Assembly: GCF_014736495.1 (NCBI RefSeq)
Contig: NZ_MDUX01000019.1
Location: forward strand, 1 to 57,632
Direction of reading: 5' to 3'
DNA length: 57,632 nt
Origin: Candidatus Dactylopiibacterium carminicum
GTDB lineage: Bacteria; Pseudomonadota; Gammaproteobacteria; Burkholderiales; Rhodocyclaceae
Below the pieces are notes generated by a model. It was not told where the DNA came from. It saw only the letters and a program-made list of their open reading frames with translations, and did no database searches. This document shows, piece after piece, positions 8,622 through 18,758 of the stretch (the first letter of the stretch is position 1; each line of letters starts with the position of its first letter). Both the position numbers and the translations under genes were made by a program.

Positions 8622-9164
8622 ATGAACACGCTTGAGATCCGTGCCGATGCCAGTGACTACCGTGTGGCCCGCTATGCGGCGGCGGCGATCATGCTGTCGG
8701 TGGCGGAAGCAGCGATTCCATCACCGCTGCCCGGCGTGAAACCAGGGCTGGCGAATATCGTCGTGTTGCTGGTGTTGCTGCGCCATGGCTGGCATGAAGC
8801 CGCCTGGGTGGCATTGCTGCGCGTGTTCGCCGCCAATCTGCTGCTGGGCCAGCTGTTCGCGCCCGGGTTTTTCCTCAGCCTCGCCGGCAGCCTTTTCAGT
8901 CTTGCCACATTGGCGCTGACTGTGAGCCTGCCCCGGCGCTGGTTCGGCCCGGTCAGCCTGTCGCTCTTTGCCGCCTTCGCCCACATGCTCGGGCAGATGC
9001 TGCTGGCACGCGTCTGGCTGGTGCCGCATGAGGGGCTGTGGGCCCTCTGGCCGGTATTTTCGGCCGCCGCCACGGTGTTCGGTCTGGTCAATGGCCTTAT
9101 CGTCGCCCGCTTGATCGCCGAGCCATCGGTGCCCGCCAATCCAGAATCCGTGCCCTCATCATGA
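8622..9164 (+). CDS. Gx transporter family protein
   Basis: An integral membrane protein of 180 residues with about five hydrophobic segments. It belongs to the family named either Gx transporter or heptaprenyl-diphosphate-synthase component I. The conserved entry PSPLPGVKPGLANIVVLL is present at about residues 30-47, and PGFFLSLAGSLFSL follows. The substrate is not established. It begins two bases after the NusG-II gene and its stop overlaps the ubiX start (ATGA), so these three are almost certainly one transcript. Confidence 0.8.
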   Translation: MNTLEIRADASDYRVARYAAAAIMLSVAEAAIPSPLPGVKPGLANIVVLLVLLRHGWHEAAWVALLRVFAANLLLGQLFAPGFFLSLAGSLFSLATLALTVSLPRRWFGPVSLSLFAAFAHMLGQMLLARVWLVPHEGLWALWPVFSAAATVFGLVNGLIVARLIAEPSVPANPESVPSS

Positions 9165-9769
9165 AGACCATCGCCGTCGCTCTCACCGGTGCTTCCGGCA
9201 TGCCCTATGGCATCCGCCTCGTCGAAACCCTGCTGGCCGCCGGCTGCCGTGTGCAACTGGTGTATACGCAGGCAGCGCAGATCGTCGCGCGTCAGGAAAT
9301 GGATCTCGCGCTCGCCCAGCCCAAGGAGACCGAGGCGGCACTGCGCGAACGCTTTGCCGCCTTGCCCGGGGAGCTGCTGGTGTATGGCCGCGAGGAATGG
9401 TTCGCCCCCATCGCCTCCGGGACCAATCCGCCGGACGCGATGGCGATCTGCCCTTGCACCATGGGTACGCTGGCGGCCGTGGCTGCCGGCCTGTCGTCCA
9501 ACCTCATCGAGCGTGCTGCCGACGTCTGCATCAAGGAAGGCCGCAGACTGGTGCTGGTGCCGCGCGAAGCACCGTTTTCGGCCCTGCATCTGGAGAACAT
9601 GCTGCGCCTGGCACGCCTGGGGGTGGTGATCCTGCCGCCCAATCCCGGTTTCTACCACCAGCCGCAGAGCATTGCCGACCTCATCGATTTCGTCGTTGCC
9701 CGCATCCTCGATCAGCTCGGCGTGCCGCATCAATTGATGGCGCGGTGGGGCGCAAGCCCCGAGCATTGA
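9161..9769 (+). CDS. ubiX: Flavin prenyltransferase UbiX
   Basis: Makes prenylated FMN from FMN and dimethylallyl phosphate, the cofactor of UbiD-type decarboxylases in ubiquinone synthesis. The 202 residues show TGASGMPYG at 9-17, the IASGT and PCTMGTLAAVAAGLSSNLIERAADV stretch, and the LVPREAPFSALHLENM active-site region. All fit UbiX. It starts at ATG 9161, overlapping the Gx transporter stop. No ubiD lies in the window. Its neighbour's link to prenyl diphosphate annotation suggests, without proof, a shared prenyl or flavin substrate. Confidence 0.95.
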   Translation: MKTIAVALTGASGMPYGIRLVETLLAAGCRVQLVYTQAAQIVARQEMDLALAQPKETEAALRERFAALPGELLVYGREEWFAPIASGTNPPDAMAICPCTMGTLAAVAAGLSSNLIERAADVCIKEGRRLVLVPREAPFSALHLENMLRLARLGVVILPPNPGFYHQPQSIADLIDFVVARILDQLGVPHQLMARWGASPEH

Positions 9770-9801
9770 ACGCATGGGGCCCGCGTTCTGGCCATGCGTG
9801 C

Positions 9802-9835
9802 CACGCCATTTGGGCACGCCATTTGGGCACGCCAT
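9802..9835. repeat. Short tandem repeat after ubiX
   Basis: The 13-base unit CACGCCATTTGGG occurs twice in full and then partially (CACGCCAT), starting 32 bases after the ubiX stop. It is probably replication slippage; I see no regulatory role. Confidence 0.7.
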
Positions 9836-10214
9836 CCGGCGCTCCTGATCTCTCCATTCTCACGTCGATGGGCTACTTGCGTCCTGGATTCTGCTGACGC
9901 AGCGGGCCGACATACACCTCTTTGTTTGCTTTGAGGAGATTGCTGCTCCTGGGGAAAACGCTTACATGAATTAAATTGTTCCCGGGATTATTTTGGATTA
10001 ATTTACATCCCGTACTTAAGTACAGTTTTTTCGACTGAGCAGGACATCCCCACCGGGCCATCGAATCGCCGTGCCCGACACGGCATTCGTTGGCCTTACG
10101 TTCTTGTTCTGCCGGTAGGCGGAAACGACCGGTGGTGGAAGCCCCCCACGCAGCATCGATTGATTCGTTAAGTCCAGCGGGCTGCCAGGGCAGCCTGAAG
10201 AAAGGGCAGGAGAC
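9836..10214. other. Non-coding region before pectin-lyase lipoprotein
   Basis: About 380 bases without a convincing gene. The stretch 9950-10030 is far more AT-rich than its surroundings and probably holds the promoter of the next gene. It includes the palindrome GTACTTAAGTAC at about 10011-10022. A second inverted repeat, GCCGTG-CCCGA-CACGGC, lies near 10068-10084. I could not assign confident -35 and -10 boxes. Confidence 0.4.
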
Positions 10215-12912
10215 ATGGATTGCAATAAAACTTATGCGAGAGGAAATCCCCTCTCGCTGGTGGTCATGGCGTTTTCTCTTTTCATCTTGGCGGCTTGTGG
10301 TGGTGGCGACGCTGCTGTGCCGCGTACGATTTCCTATGACGTCGAAGGTACCAAGACCCAGGTTCAGGTGAGCAATGGCGCACTGCTGACGGCACCGGCC
10401 GCGCCGGCCAAGGGGCAGGGTAGTTATTTCGTTGGTTGGTTCATCGCTGGCGAGGGCGAGGGTCAGATGTGGGACTTTGCGCACGACAAGGTCGCCTCCG
10501 ATCTCGTGCTTAAAGCCAAGTTCATCACGCCCTCCGCATCCAACGTGATCGTGGATGCCTACCTGACCGAAGCACGACGGACCGAATTCACCTTCAAGAC
10601 CCTGCAGGAACTGAAGGCCGCCGGTATTGCCGATGGCACCACCGTCAACTTCGCCCCCGGGGTGTACTGGACCGACGACTACCAGGATACGAACAATGCC
10701 AACACGCCCGAGCATCCGGGCCTGATCGGCATCTCGTTCCCGCAGTCCGGGTTGATCTTCAGGGGGCTTACCTCCAATGCGGACGATGTGAGGATCGCCG
10801 GTAACCGCGGCCAAACCATGGGCTCGAATGGCAATTGGAACGTGATCGGCATCGGGACGAATTTCTCCGCCTACAACCTGACGGTTGGCAACTACACCTC
10901 GGTCGATCTGGTCTTCCCGCGCGACCCGTCGCAAAACCTGTCGAGACGGACTGATGCGCGCGTCCAGGCTCAGACGATCACGAATGCCGACGGGGTCGCC
11001 ACGCTGGACAAGCTGTATTTCGAGAACGTGCGTTTCGTCAGCTTCCTGAACCTGATCGCCGTCAGCCCGACCCGTGCGTATTTCAAGAATTCGTACTTCC
11101 AGCTGACCGATGACGCCATCGCCGGCGGCGGGATCAACGTCTTCGAGAACTGCAGCTTCGATTTCTACGGTAGCCATCCGTCGTATGGTGGCTCCTCGAC
11201 GATCGCAGCCTTCCTGAACTCGACCTTCAATTTCTACAACGATAGCCAGGTCTTCTGGTTCTCGAAGAGCGGAGGCAACTGGGCACTGATCGACAACGTC
11301 TTCAAGGGGCAGAAGGAAGAGATCCGCTGGGAGAACACGCAAAGGCCGGACGTGACGCACTACGTCTCGAACAACGTGTATGAGGACGGTACGCCCGTCG
11401 TCTTCGATCCGCAGAACCCGCTGGTGACGCTGTCGCTGGATGCCAGTGCACTGCAGGCATTCAAGACCAGCGCCGGCTACAACGTCTACAACCTGCTCAA
11501 GGGCAGCGATGGCTGGAATCCTTCTGGCCAGCAAGTGATGCATGACACCGCGTTCCGCTTCGATCTGGCCGCCAACGCCACCCGCGTGCAGTCGGATGAC
11601 CCGGCAAACGAGATCATCGTCACGCCGTCCTTCACGCCGGCAAACGCCTTCAGCTACGAGTCGATCTCCTTCGTGTACGACACGTCTTTGTTCACGGCAC
11701 TGAGCAGCACCGGCGACGGCAAGCTCCATCTGCGTGCCAACCTGAACGCTACCGGCAAGATCATCGACACGGTCATTAAGGCAACCGCCCCCAACGGGCT
11801 GGTGGCGCACGTGACCCTGCACATCAATCCAGAAACCGTTGCCGCTCCGGTCATCGTGGGATCGCCCTCGATCACCATCGGCCAGAATCTGGCTGCACTG
11901 CAGATCGCCTATAACCATGGGGATTACACCGACGCTTCGGACATCACCTGGTACAGGGGCAGCGCACCGGGAGACAAGGCCGTGCAGGTCGCCATCACGA
12001 CGCTGAACGAACCCTACAAGAACTACCAGCTTTCGGCGGGTGACATCGGCCAGTACCTCACGGCCGTGATCACGCCGAAGTACGAGTTCAGCCCGGCGGC
12101 GGGCAGCCCGGTCGACGTGTCGACCAGCCGCGCCATCGTGGCGGGAGACGTCAGCAATCCGCAGGGTGATCGCCACCGACTTCGCCAACATTACCTGGAC
12201 CGGGCACGTGCTCAACCAGCATGACGTCTGGTACGCCGATACGATCAAGCCCAGCGACATCACCCAGGCCTGGACGCCTTCGACCAGCACGCCGTGGGCC
12301 TACGTGGTGGGTAACCGCGATGGTGCCGTGGGGGTTCGCGGACTGAGAACCGCCACCCAGGGCGCACGCCTGCTCTATCAACCGCAGGGCTCGTTCTCCG
12401 ACATGTCGCTGACGATGGAGCTGACGCCGGAGAAGATCGCCGGGCAGGGCTTCGGCAGTGCGACGGATCAGTACCTGGAGGTCTATATCAAGTGGGATCC
12501 GGCAACCCAGACGGGTTATGCGCTGCGCTTCCAGCGGCTGTCGAAAGACCCGCTCAATGGTGATCAGGCGATCCCGTCCTCGGGCAACTCCACGCGTGTT
12601 TCGATGATCGAGTACGTCAATGGCACGCGGACGATCCTGCCCAACAGCTACGTAGAAAGCTCGGTCTACATGCCGGGCGCCAGGCTAGTCTTCAAACTGG
12701 TGGGTAACGTGCTGTCGGCGGATGTCACCACCGCATCCGCGCAGACCAACACGCAACTGGGCTACAAGCTGCCAAGTGAAATCCACTTCAGTGCCACGCT
12801 GCCGAACGCGAGCAGCACTGTGGGCGGTTTCGGCGTCCAGTTCACCGGTACGACATCAGACGGCAACCGGACGGAACTGGAAAACATCGAGGTGACGCTC
12901 CAGTCCCGCTGA
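10215..12912 (+). pseudogene. Secreted pectin-lyase-fold lipoprotein, frameshifted
   Basis: A predicted surface lipoprotein of about 898 residues if repaired. The lipobox is FILAACGGG. A domain at about 35-105 resembles the InlB/Flg_new beta repeat (GYF-GW and a YDF-like pattern). A right-handed beta-helix region at about 115-400 resembles pectate lyase/pectinesterase folds (FTFKTLQEL, VNFAPGVY). Ig-like domains follow, then a beta-sandwich C-terminal domain (12166-12912). The reading frame changes at about 12164. Removing one G from GGG restores SNPQVIATDF, so this looks like a homopolymer indel. AGGAG precedes the ATG. Canonical pectinesterase catalytic motifs were not seen, so the enzymatic activity is unassigned. 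Confidence 0.7.
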
Positions 12913-12930
12913 GACTGATCTGCGAAACGC

Positions 12931-12966
12931 AAAGCCCCCGGGGTTTCCCCCGGGGGCTTTTTCTTT
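12931..12966 (+). terminator. Strong rho-independent terminator
   Basis: A perfect 13-bp stem (AAAGCCCCCGGGG at 12931-12943 against 12948-12960) with a TTTC loop, followed by TTCTTTT. It lies 18 bases after the stop of the pectin-lyase lipoprotein, and its A-rich left flank lets it also serve the convergent ubiE transcript. Confidence 0.95.
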
Positions 12967-13009
12967 TCCATCAGCCAGTGTGGCGGGCGCGGAGGCGTGC
13001 TCCGCGCAA

Positions 13010-13747
13010 TCAGAGCCTGTAGCCGCGATGCAGTGCCACCGCACCAGCGGCGAGCTTGAAGTATTCGACACGCTTGAGACCGACGCCTTCCATCATGCGG
13101 GCCAGCGTGGGCTGGTCGGGGTGCATGCGGATGGATTCGGCGAGGTACTGGTAGCTGGCGGAGTCGTTGGCGACCTTCTTGCCCAGCCAGGGCAGAACCT
13201 TGAAGGAATACACGTCGTAAGGCTTGGCGAGCGGTTTCCAGATGCGCGAGAATTCCAGTACCAGCAGGCGGCCTCCGGGCTTGAGTACACGGCGCATCTC
13301 GGCCAGCGCGACCTCCTTATGAGTCATGTTGCGCAGGCCGAAGGCGATGGTGACCAGATCGAAGTGCTTGTCCGGGAAGGGCAGTTTCTCGGCATCGCAC
13401 TGCGCCACCGGCAGCGCCAGGCCTTTGTCGAGCACGCGATCGCGGCCAACACCCAGCATGTCGTGATTGATGTCTGTGAGCCACACCTGACCCTGCGGGC
13501 CGGTGCGGCGTGCGAAGGCGAGCGAGAGGTCGGCGGTGCCGCCAGCCACGTCCAGTACGCGTTCTCCGGGGCGCACGTTGGCCAGCTCCACCGTGAAGGC
13601 TTTCCAGAGCCGGTGCATGCCCAGCGACATGAGGTCGTTCATCACGTCGTACTTGCGCGCGACGGAGGCGAACACGCCGCGCACACGCGCAGCCTTTTCA
13701 TGTTCGGGAACCTGTTCGAAGCCGAAATGGGTGGTTTTCTCGCTCAT
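13010..13747 (-). CDS. ubiE: Ubiquinone/menaquinone C-methyltransferase UbiE
   Basis: SAM-dependent methyltransferase that C-methylates the demethylmenaquinone and 2-polyprenyl-benzoquinol intermediates. The 245 residues are of normal length. The family opening is [34 protein letters not shown]. The SAM site is [12 protein letters not shown], followed by LTDINHDML and FGLRNM. The C-terminal motif [14 protein letters not shown] is typical. It sits 9 bases downstream of the DUF971 gene on the same strand. With ubiX it makes two ubiquinone genes in the window, at separate loci. Confidence 0.97.
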   Translation of the reverse strand: MSEKTTHFGFEQVPEHEKAARVRGVFASVARKYDVMNDLMSLGMHRLWKAFTVELANVRPGERVLDVAGGTADLSLAFARRTGPQGQVWLTDINHDMLGVGRDRVLDKGLALPVAQCDAEKLPFPDKHFDLVTIAFGLRNMTHKEVALAEMRRVLKPGGRLLVLEFSRIWKPLAKPYDVYSFKVLPWLGKKVANDSASYQYLAESIRMHPDQPTLARMMEGVGLKRVEYFKLAAGAVALHRGYRL

Positions 13748-13756
13748 GGGGCTCTC

Positions 13757-14188
13757 TCAGTGTTTGCCGCAGGCCTTGGCCGGCCTGGGGCGCAGGTGTT
13801 CGGGGACGGGGGCCGCCGGATCGCGGCTGGCGCCTGCGGCTTCCAGCTGGCCCAGATACTGCTGCCACAGGTTTTCATGCTCGCGTGTGAGCAGGTGCAG
13901 GTAATCCCAGGAATAGATCCCGCTGTCGTGGCCGTCGGAGAACAGCAGGCGGACGGCGTATTGCCCGACGGGCAGGATGTCGCGTACTTCCACGTCGCGC
14001 TTGCCGAACTGCAGCACTTCCTGGCCCTGACCGTGGCCGCGCACCTCTGCCGATGGCGAGTGCACGCGCAGGAACTCGAAGCTCAGGCGCGCGGCGAGAC
14101 CATCCTCGAAAGCGATCTCGAGTTCGCGCGCCCGCTGGTGCAGGGTGATCGCGGTGGGAAGCGGGGTGTCTGGGCTGAGACCGGCCAT
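13757..14188 (-). CDS. DUF971 protein (GBBH-like N-terminal domain)
   Basis: A 143-residue protein of the DUF971 family, the small domain found at the N-terminus of gamma-butyrobetaine hydroxylases. Visible hallmarks are LHQRARELEIAFEDG, LSFEFLRVHSPSAEV and the C-terminal HDSGIYSWDYL. The ATG at 14188 opens the domain correctly. It is immediately upstream of ubiE, a common betaproteobacterial pairing; a role in Fe-S or quinone metabolism has been suggested for the family but is not shown by this sequence. Confidence 0.85.
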   Translation of the reverse strand: MAGLSPDTPLPTAITLHQRARELEIAFEDGLAARLSFEFLRVHSPSAEVRGHGQGQEVLQFGKRDVEVRDILPVGQYAVRLLFSDGHDSGIYSWDYLHLLTREHENLWQQYLGQLEAAGASRDPAAPVPEHLRPRPAKACGKH

Positions 14189-14346
14189 GGGATGCGGGCG
14201 GGTTGGTCGTCGGGAAAGCGATGATACCGCTGAGTCGGGCGGTGGGCGGCGTTCCATGGTCTCTGCCCGCAATCCGCAGGACTTGAAGGTCACATACCCC
14301 GGTCCCCCGTAGGCATTCGGCAGGTCTCATGCTGCTGCCCCGGGGC

Positions 14347-16557
14347 CTATGGCGTGCCGAGGAAAAGGTACCAGTGCGTGGGGCCGTCCTGCATATGCCC
14401 CCAACCCAGGTAGAGCGCACCCAGCGGCGTTTCTCCGCCGAGGTAGACGGCATTGGCGCGTTGCCAGCCGGTGCGCTGGGTTTCGGTGTAGGCGTCCTGC
14501 ATGCGGCCGAATTCCTGGGTGAGCCCAAGGCGCATGTCGCCACGCAGCCCCAGCGGCATGCGGCCGATGATGCGGGCGATGTCCAGGCTGGCGAAGCTGG
14601 TGGTGTTGCCCAGCATCTGGCCCGTGAGCATGCCGGACATCCGGCGGAAGCCGCCGAGGGTGGCGGCATCGTAGTAGGGCAGGCGTCCGTGCATCGCGCG
14701 ATCGTGGCGCAACTGGGTGTTGAGCACGAAATCGTGCAGGCTGTGCGCGGTCTTCAGATCCAGGGTCAGGCGTGTGTAATCGTCGGTATAGGCGCTGAAG
14801 TAGCGGCTGGAGAAGGCCCAGCCGCGTTGCGGGAAATAGAGCCGGTCGAACTGGTCGATCTCGATGCGGGCGTCCAGACCATTGGACCACGTGCCACCCT
14901 GGGGCAGCACCGGCAGGCCGGTTTCCAGCTCGTACTCGTAATGACGGCCAGTCCAGCCGATGCGGGCCTGACCGGTACTGCCGAAAACGCTGCCGAGCGC
15001 GAACGAGAGCTCGCCTTTGCGCACCTGGTAGTCGGCGATGCGCCAGTTGTTCTGATACAGCGGCTGCTGCGTGCGCTGATAGCTGGCGCGGGGTTCGAAG
15101 AACAGGCGCTGACGCGGTGTGAGCGGCTAATACCAGCTGACGGCGGCCGACGAGGTCTGGCCGATTTCGCCTTCGTAGAGCATCTCGCCGCCCAGCGAGT
15201 TGAGCCAGGTCTGGTGCAGCGCGCCACGCAGGCTGAAGCTTGACTGCTTGCCGATCACGCTGTCCAGGCGCAGGCCGAAACGCGCGTAGTCGGGCCCCCA
15301 GGGCTTTTCGATCGGCGTGATGCGCAGCACGCGCTTATCCCGCGTGTTGACCACGCTGTAGTCGACGGATTGGTAATAGCCGTCGCTGAATATGCGCTGC
15401 ACGTCGGCCTCGATGCGTGCGGCGTCAGGCTCGTCTCCGACGCGTATGCGCAAGTGGCGGCTCACGACTTCCGGATTCACGCGCCGGAGTTCGGCCACCT
15501 CTACCGCATCGATGGGCAGCATGGCCTGCTGCAGTGGCGAAAACTCCTGGCGCCAGCGGGCGTAGGTGCCGACAGGCACTGCCACCGTCTGCAGGGCGGC
15601 CTGCATGGCTTCGGCCGCGGCCCGGCCGCGATCGGCGATCTCGGTATTGCGCGCGAAGTCGGCGGCGGAAAAGCCCTCCAGGTCGGGGCGGATGAGGATG
15701 TCCTGCTGCGGGCGCAGCTGGGCGAGGGATTGCTGGACATTCTGTTTGGTCAGGATGCCAATCATTTGTGCCGTGATGCCGAACAGGGAATTGACCTGTT
15801 CGGAAGGCAGTAACGGCGTGCCCACCTCCACGGCGATTACCGTGTCGGCATTGCACAGGGCGCGCGCCTCCATGACTGGCAGGTTGTCCACCAGGCCCCC
15901 GTCGACGAGTTTGCGCCCCCGGTAATCGAGCGGATCGAGCAGGCCCGGCACCGACATGCTGGCGCGCATCGCTAGCGGGAGGCTGCCGTCGCGGAATACC
16001 ACGCGCTCCCCGCTGCCGATGTCGGTGGCGACGATGGCCAGCGGCAGGTGCAGGCGCTCGATCTGAGGTTCGCCCAGATCGGCGCCCAGCAAACGGTTGA
16101 AGAAGAGCTTCATATTCTGGCCGGCGATCATGCCTGGCTTACCCAGCAGCGTGCCGCCAGGGCCGACACCGAGCTCGGCCCCCGGGAAATACAGGCGGTC
16201 GAGTTGATGGCGGCGATAGTCCAGTTCCGAATAGGCCGAATTGTCGAGAAACATGTCCAGCCAGTCGGCAGAGAGCAAGGCCTCGCGCATCTGCGCCGGG
16301 CGCATGCCGGCCGCGTACGCGCCGGCGACCAGGGCCCCCATGCTGGTGCCCGCCACGCAATCGATGCGGATATGTTCCCGCTCCAGTACCTCCAGCACCC
16401 CGATATGGGCCGCGCCGCGAGCACCGCCACCGCCCAGTACCAGTGCGACGCGAGGCTCGGCGGCCAGGGCACCGGAGCAGAGGAGGGCGAGCAGGAGCAG
16501 ACGGAGCAGGGCTTTCACGAGGAGATCCGGCGGCAAAGAGGATTCCGGCGCAAGCAT
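14347..16557 (-). pseudogene. Patatin-Omp85 fusion (PlpD-like), interrupted by amber codon
   Basis: A type Vd autotransporter: signal peptide (about 1-32), patatin phospholipase domain, POTRA domain and a C-terminal 16-stranded barrel. The patatin motifs are GGGGARG (oxyanion), GTSMG (Ser nucleophile) and DGG (catalytic Asp). The POTRA region covers about residues 330-410. Codon 477 (15127-15129) is TAG in the segment WY-TAG-PLTPRQRLFFEPR, where barrel homologues carry Gln (YQPL). The same frame stays open for another 259 codons to a normal barrel end (WYLFLGTP). CAG to TAG is one transition. Repaired length is 736 residues, normal for PlpD. As read, the product would lack its barrel and not be surface-displayed. 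Confidence 0.85.
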
Positions 16558-16709
16558 ACCGGGCTGTCAGGTGCTTGCACGGAACGACCTCAGGGCAGTT
16601 TTGGTTGCGGCGCGCACAGCCGGCTTGTTGCACAATGGTTACGTGTCACAAAAGGTTAACGGAGCCGCAATAGACTCGCGATCTGCCACACTGACACCCG
16701 GGAGAGGAC

Positions 16710-17417
16710 ATGCCTGCGAACATCCTGCTCGTCGAAGACGAGCCCGCGATCCAGGAGTTGATTGCCGCCAACCTGACGCGCGCCGGTCATACCGTGATGC
16801 GCGCCGCCGATGCTGAGCTGGCCTTGCGCATCGTGCGCGATGCGCTGCCCGATCTGATCCTGCTCGACTGGATGCTGCCCGGCATCTCCGGTATCGAGCT
16901 GGCTCGCCGCCTGCGTCTGGAAGAGCGCACGCGCGCGATTCCCATCATCATGCTGACCGCTCGCAGCGAGGAACAGGACAAGGTCATGGGGCTGGAGATC
17001 GGTGCCGATGATTACATCACCAAGCCTTTTTCGCCGCGCGAACTGGTCGCGCGCATCAAGGCCGTGCTGCGCCGCCGTGCACCGCAGGCCACCGAGGACG
17101 CCGTGGAAATGGGCGGTCTGAAGCTGGACCCCGTCACCCACCGTGTGGTTGCCGGCAGCCAGGGCATCGTGCTCGGGCCCACCGAATTCCGGCTGCTGCA
17201 CTTCCTGATGACACATGCCGAGCGGGTACACTCGCGTGCGCAGCTGCTCGATCAGGTCTGGGGGGACCACGTGTTCGTCGAGGAACGTACTGTCGATGTG
17301 CATATCCGGCGCTTGCGCAGCGCGCTGGAGGCGACCGGACACGACCGGCTGATCCAGACCGTGCGTGGCAGCGGCTACCGGTTGTCGACCGAAATGGCCG
17401 TCGCCAGTACCAACTGA
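16710..17417 (+). CDS. phoB: Phosphate regulon response regulator PhoB
   Basis: An OmpR-family response regulator that activates phosphate-starvation genes. The 235 residues comprise a receiver domain with Asp53 ([10 protein letters not shown]), Thr83 (MLTAR) and the invariant Lys ([10 protein letters not shown]), then a winged helix from about residue 135 ([30 protein letters not shown]). It is followed in the same frame by phoR, 12 bases later. The upstream divergent gap contains TGTCACAAAA, only a weak resemblance to half a Pho box. Confidence 0.93.
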   Translation: MPANILLVEDEPAIQELIAANLTRAGHTVMRAADAELALRIVRDALPDLILLDWMLPGISGIELARRLRLEERTRAIPIIMLTARSEEQDKVMGLEIGADDYITKPFSPRELVARIKAVLRRRAPQATEDAVEMGGLKLDPVTHRVVAGSQGIVLGPTEFRLLHFLMTHAERVHSRAQLLDQVWGDHVFVEERTVDVHIRRLRSALEATGHDRLIQTVRGSGYRLSTEMAVASTN

Positions 17418-17429
17418 AGGGGGCGGAAA

Positions 17430-18758
17430 ATTCATTCGGCACGCATCGTCTGGCTCAGCCTCGCCTCTTCGCTGCTGACACTGTTGATTGCCGGCGGGCT
17501 TTCCTGGGCTTTCCTGGGGCGCGAGGCGGCGTTGTGGATGTTGTTCGTGCTGGCGCTGGCGCTGTGGCTCTTTCACATGCGCCACCTGCTGCGCCTGATG
17601 CACTGGAGTCTTTCGCCCGTGGGTACGCCCGTGCCGCGCGCGCTGGGCGTGTGGAATTACGTGTTTGCCAGTCTGGCACGCCGTTCGCGTGCGGACCGCG
17701 ACCAGCGCGAGCGGCTGGCGCGCACGCTGGCGCGCTTCCGTGAAGCCAGTCAGGCCTTGCCGGATGGCGTGATTTATCTCTCCAGCGTGCATCTCATCGA
17801 GTGGATCAACCCCTCGGCATCCAGTCTCTTCGGTCTGGATGCCGTGCGCGATCTGGGCCAGCCGATCACCAACCTCGTGCGCGATCCGGCTTTCGGTAAC
17901 TATCTGCGCAACCCCACGCGCAAGGCTGCTGAGCCGCTGGTGTTGCGCAGCACGCACCGCGATGGCCTGACGCTGGCGGTCCAGGTGATCCCCTTCGGCG
18001 AGGATCAGGAAATGGTGCTGGCACGCGACATCACCATGGCCGAGCGGCTGGACACGATGCGACGGGATTTTGTGGCGAACGTGTCGCATGAGCTGAAGAC
18101 GCCGCTCACCGTGGTCAATGGTTTTGTCGAAACCGTGCTGGACGCTGGCGACGAGATCACGGCACAGGAGCGCAACCACTACCTTGAACTCGCCCTGCAG
18201 CAATCACAGCGCATGCAGCGTCTGGTGGAGGATCTGCTCGCCCTGTCCACCCTGCAGGCAGATGTGGCGGTGGCCGAAGAGGATTCGGTGGATGCGCAGG
18301 CCTTGCTGCGCACGGTGGCGCACGAGGCCGAGGTTCTTTCCGGTGGACGGCACCGTATCGAGCTGGAATCAGGGGACGCGGCCTGCCTGCGGGGCAGCCA
18401 GCGCGAGCTGCATAGCGCCTTCTCGAATCTGGCCAGCAATGCCGTGCGCTATACCCCGGAGGACGGGCGCATCCAGTTGAGTTGGGAGGTGCTGGCGGAC
18501 GGCACGGGGCGTTTCTCGGTACGCGACAGTGGCATCGGCATCGCGCCGGAGCACATTGCGCGTCTGACCGAGCGTTTCTACCGTGTGGATCAGGGGCGTT
18601 CGCGCGCTACCGGCGGCACCGGGCTGGGGCTGGCCATCGTCAAGCACGTGCTTACGCGTCACCAGGCCCAGCTGGAAATCAGCAGCCAGCCCGGCGAGGG
18701 CAGCTGTTTCACTGCGCGTTTTCCGGCTGCCCGGTTGCAGCGCTCTCCTGGCGCGTGA
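17430..18758 (+). CDS. phoR: Phosphate regulon sensor kinase PhoR
   Basis: A membrane sensor histidine kinase that phosphorylates PhoB. Two transmembrane segments lie near the N-terminus (IVWLSLASSLLTLLIAGG and ALWMLFVLALALWLF), followed by a PAS domain, the H-box FVANVSHELKTPLT and N-box NLASNAVRYT, and the G-boxes DSGIGI and GTGLGLAIVKH. No ATG, GTG or TTG exists between the phoB stop and the end of the first transmembrane segment. I therefore place the start at ATT 17430, six bases after AAGGGGG. The first conventional codon, TTG 17484, would cut the first transmembrane segment in half. Confidence is high for identity and moderate for the start. Confidence 0.9.
   Translation: MHSARIVWLSLASSLLTLLIAGGLSWAFLGREAALWMLFVLALALWLFHMRHLLRLMHWSLSPVGTPVPRALGVWNYVFASLARRSRADRDQRERLARTLARFREASQALPDGVIYLSSVHLIEWINPSASSLFGLDAVRDLGQPITNLVRDPAFGNYLRNPTRKAAEPLVLRSTHRDGLTLAVQVIPFGEDQEMVLARDITMAERLDTMRRDFVANVSHELKTPLTVVNGFVETVLDAGDEITAQERNHYLELALQQSQRMQRLVEDLLALSTLQADVAVAEEDSVDAQALLRTVAHEAEVLSGGRHRIELESGDAACLRGSQRELHSAFSNLASNAVRYTPEDGRIQLSWEVLADGTGRFSVRDSGIGIAPEHIARLTERFYRVDQGRSRATGGTGLGLAIVKHVLTRHQAQLEISSQPGEGSCFTARFPAARLQRSPGA

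Noticed and set aside
9873..12290. Open frame of about 805 codons on the minus strand opposite the pectin-lyase lipoprotein
   Set aside because: The plus strand has a signal peptide, a ribosome site and domain-like sequence; the minus product is Arg/Gly/Val-rich without a fold signature.
12166..12912. Independent gene for the C-terminal beta-sandwich protein
   Set aside because: It starts at a GTG without a ribosome site or signal peptide, immediately at the point where one base restores the upstream frame.
16630..16680. Possible Pho box before phoB (TGTCACAAAA)
   Set aside because: Only one half resembles the consensus; the second repeat is missing, so I do not call a site.
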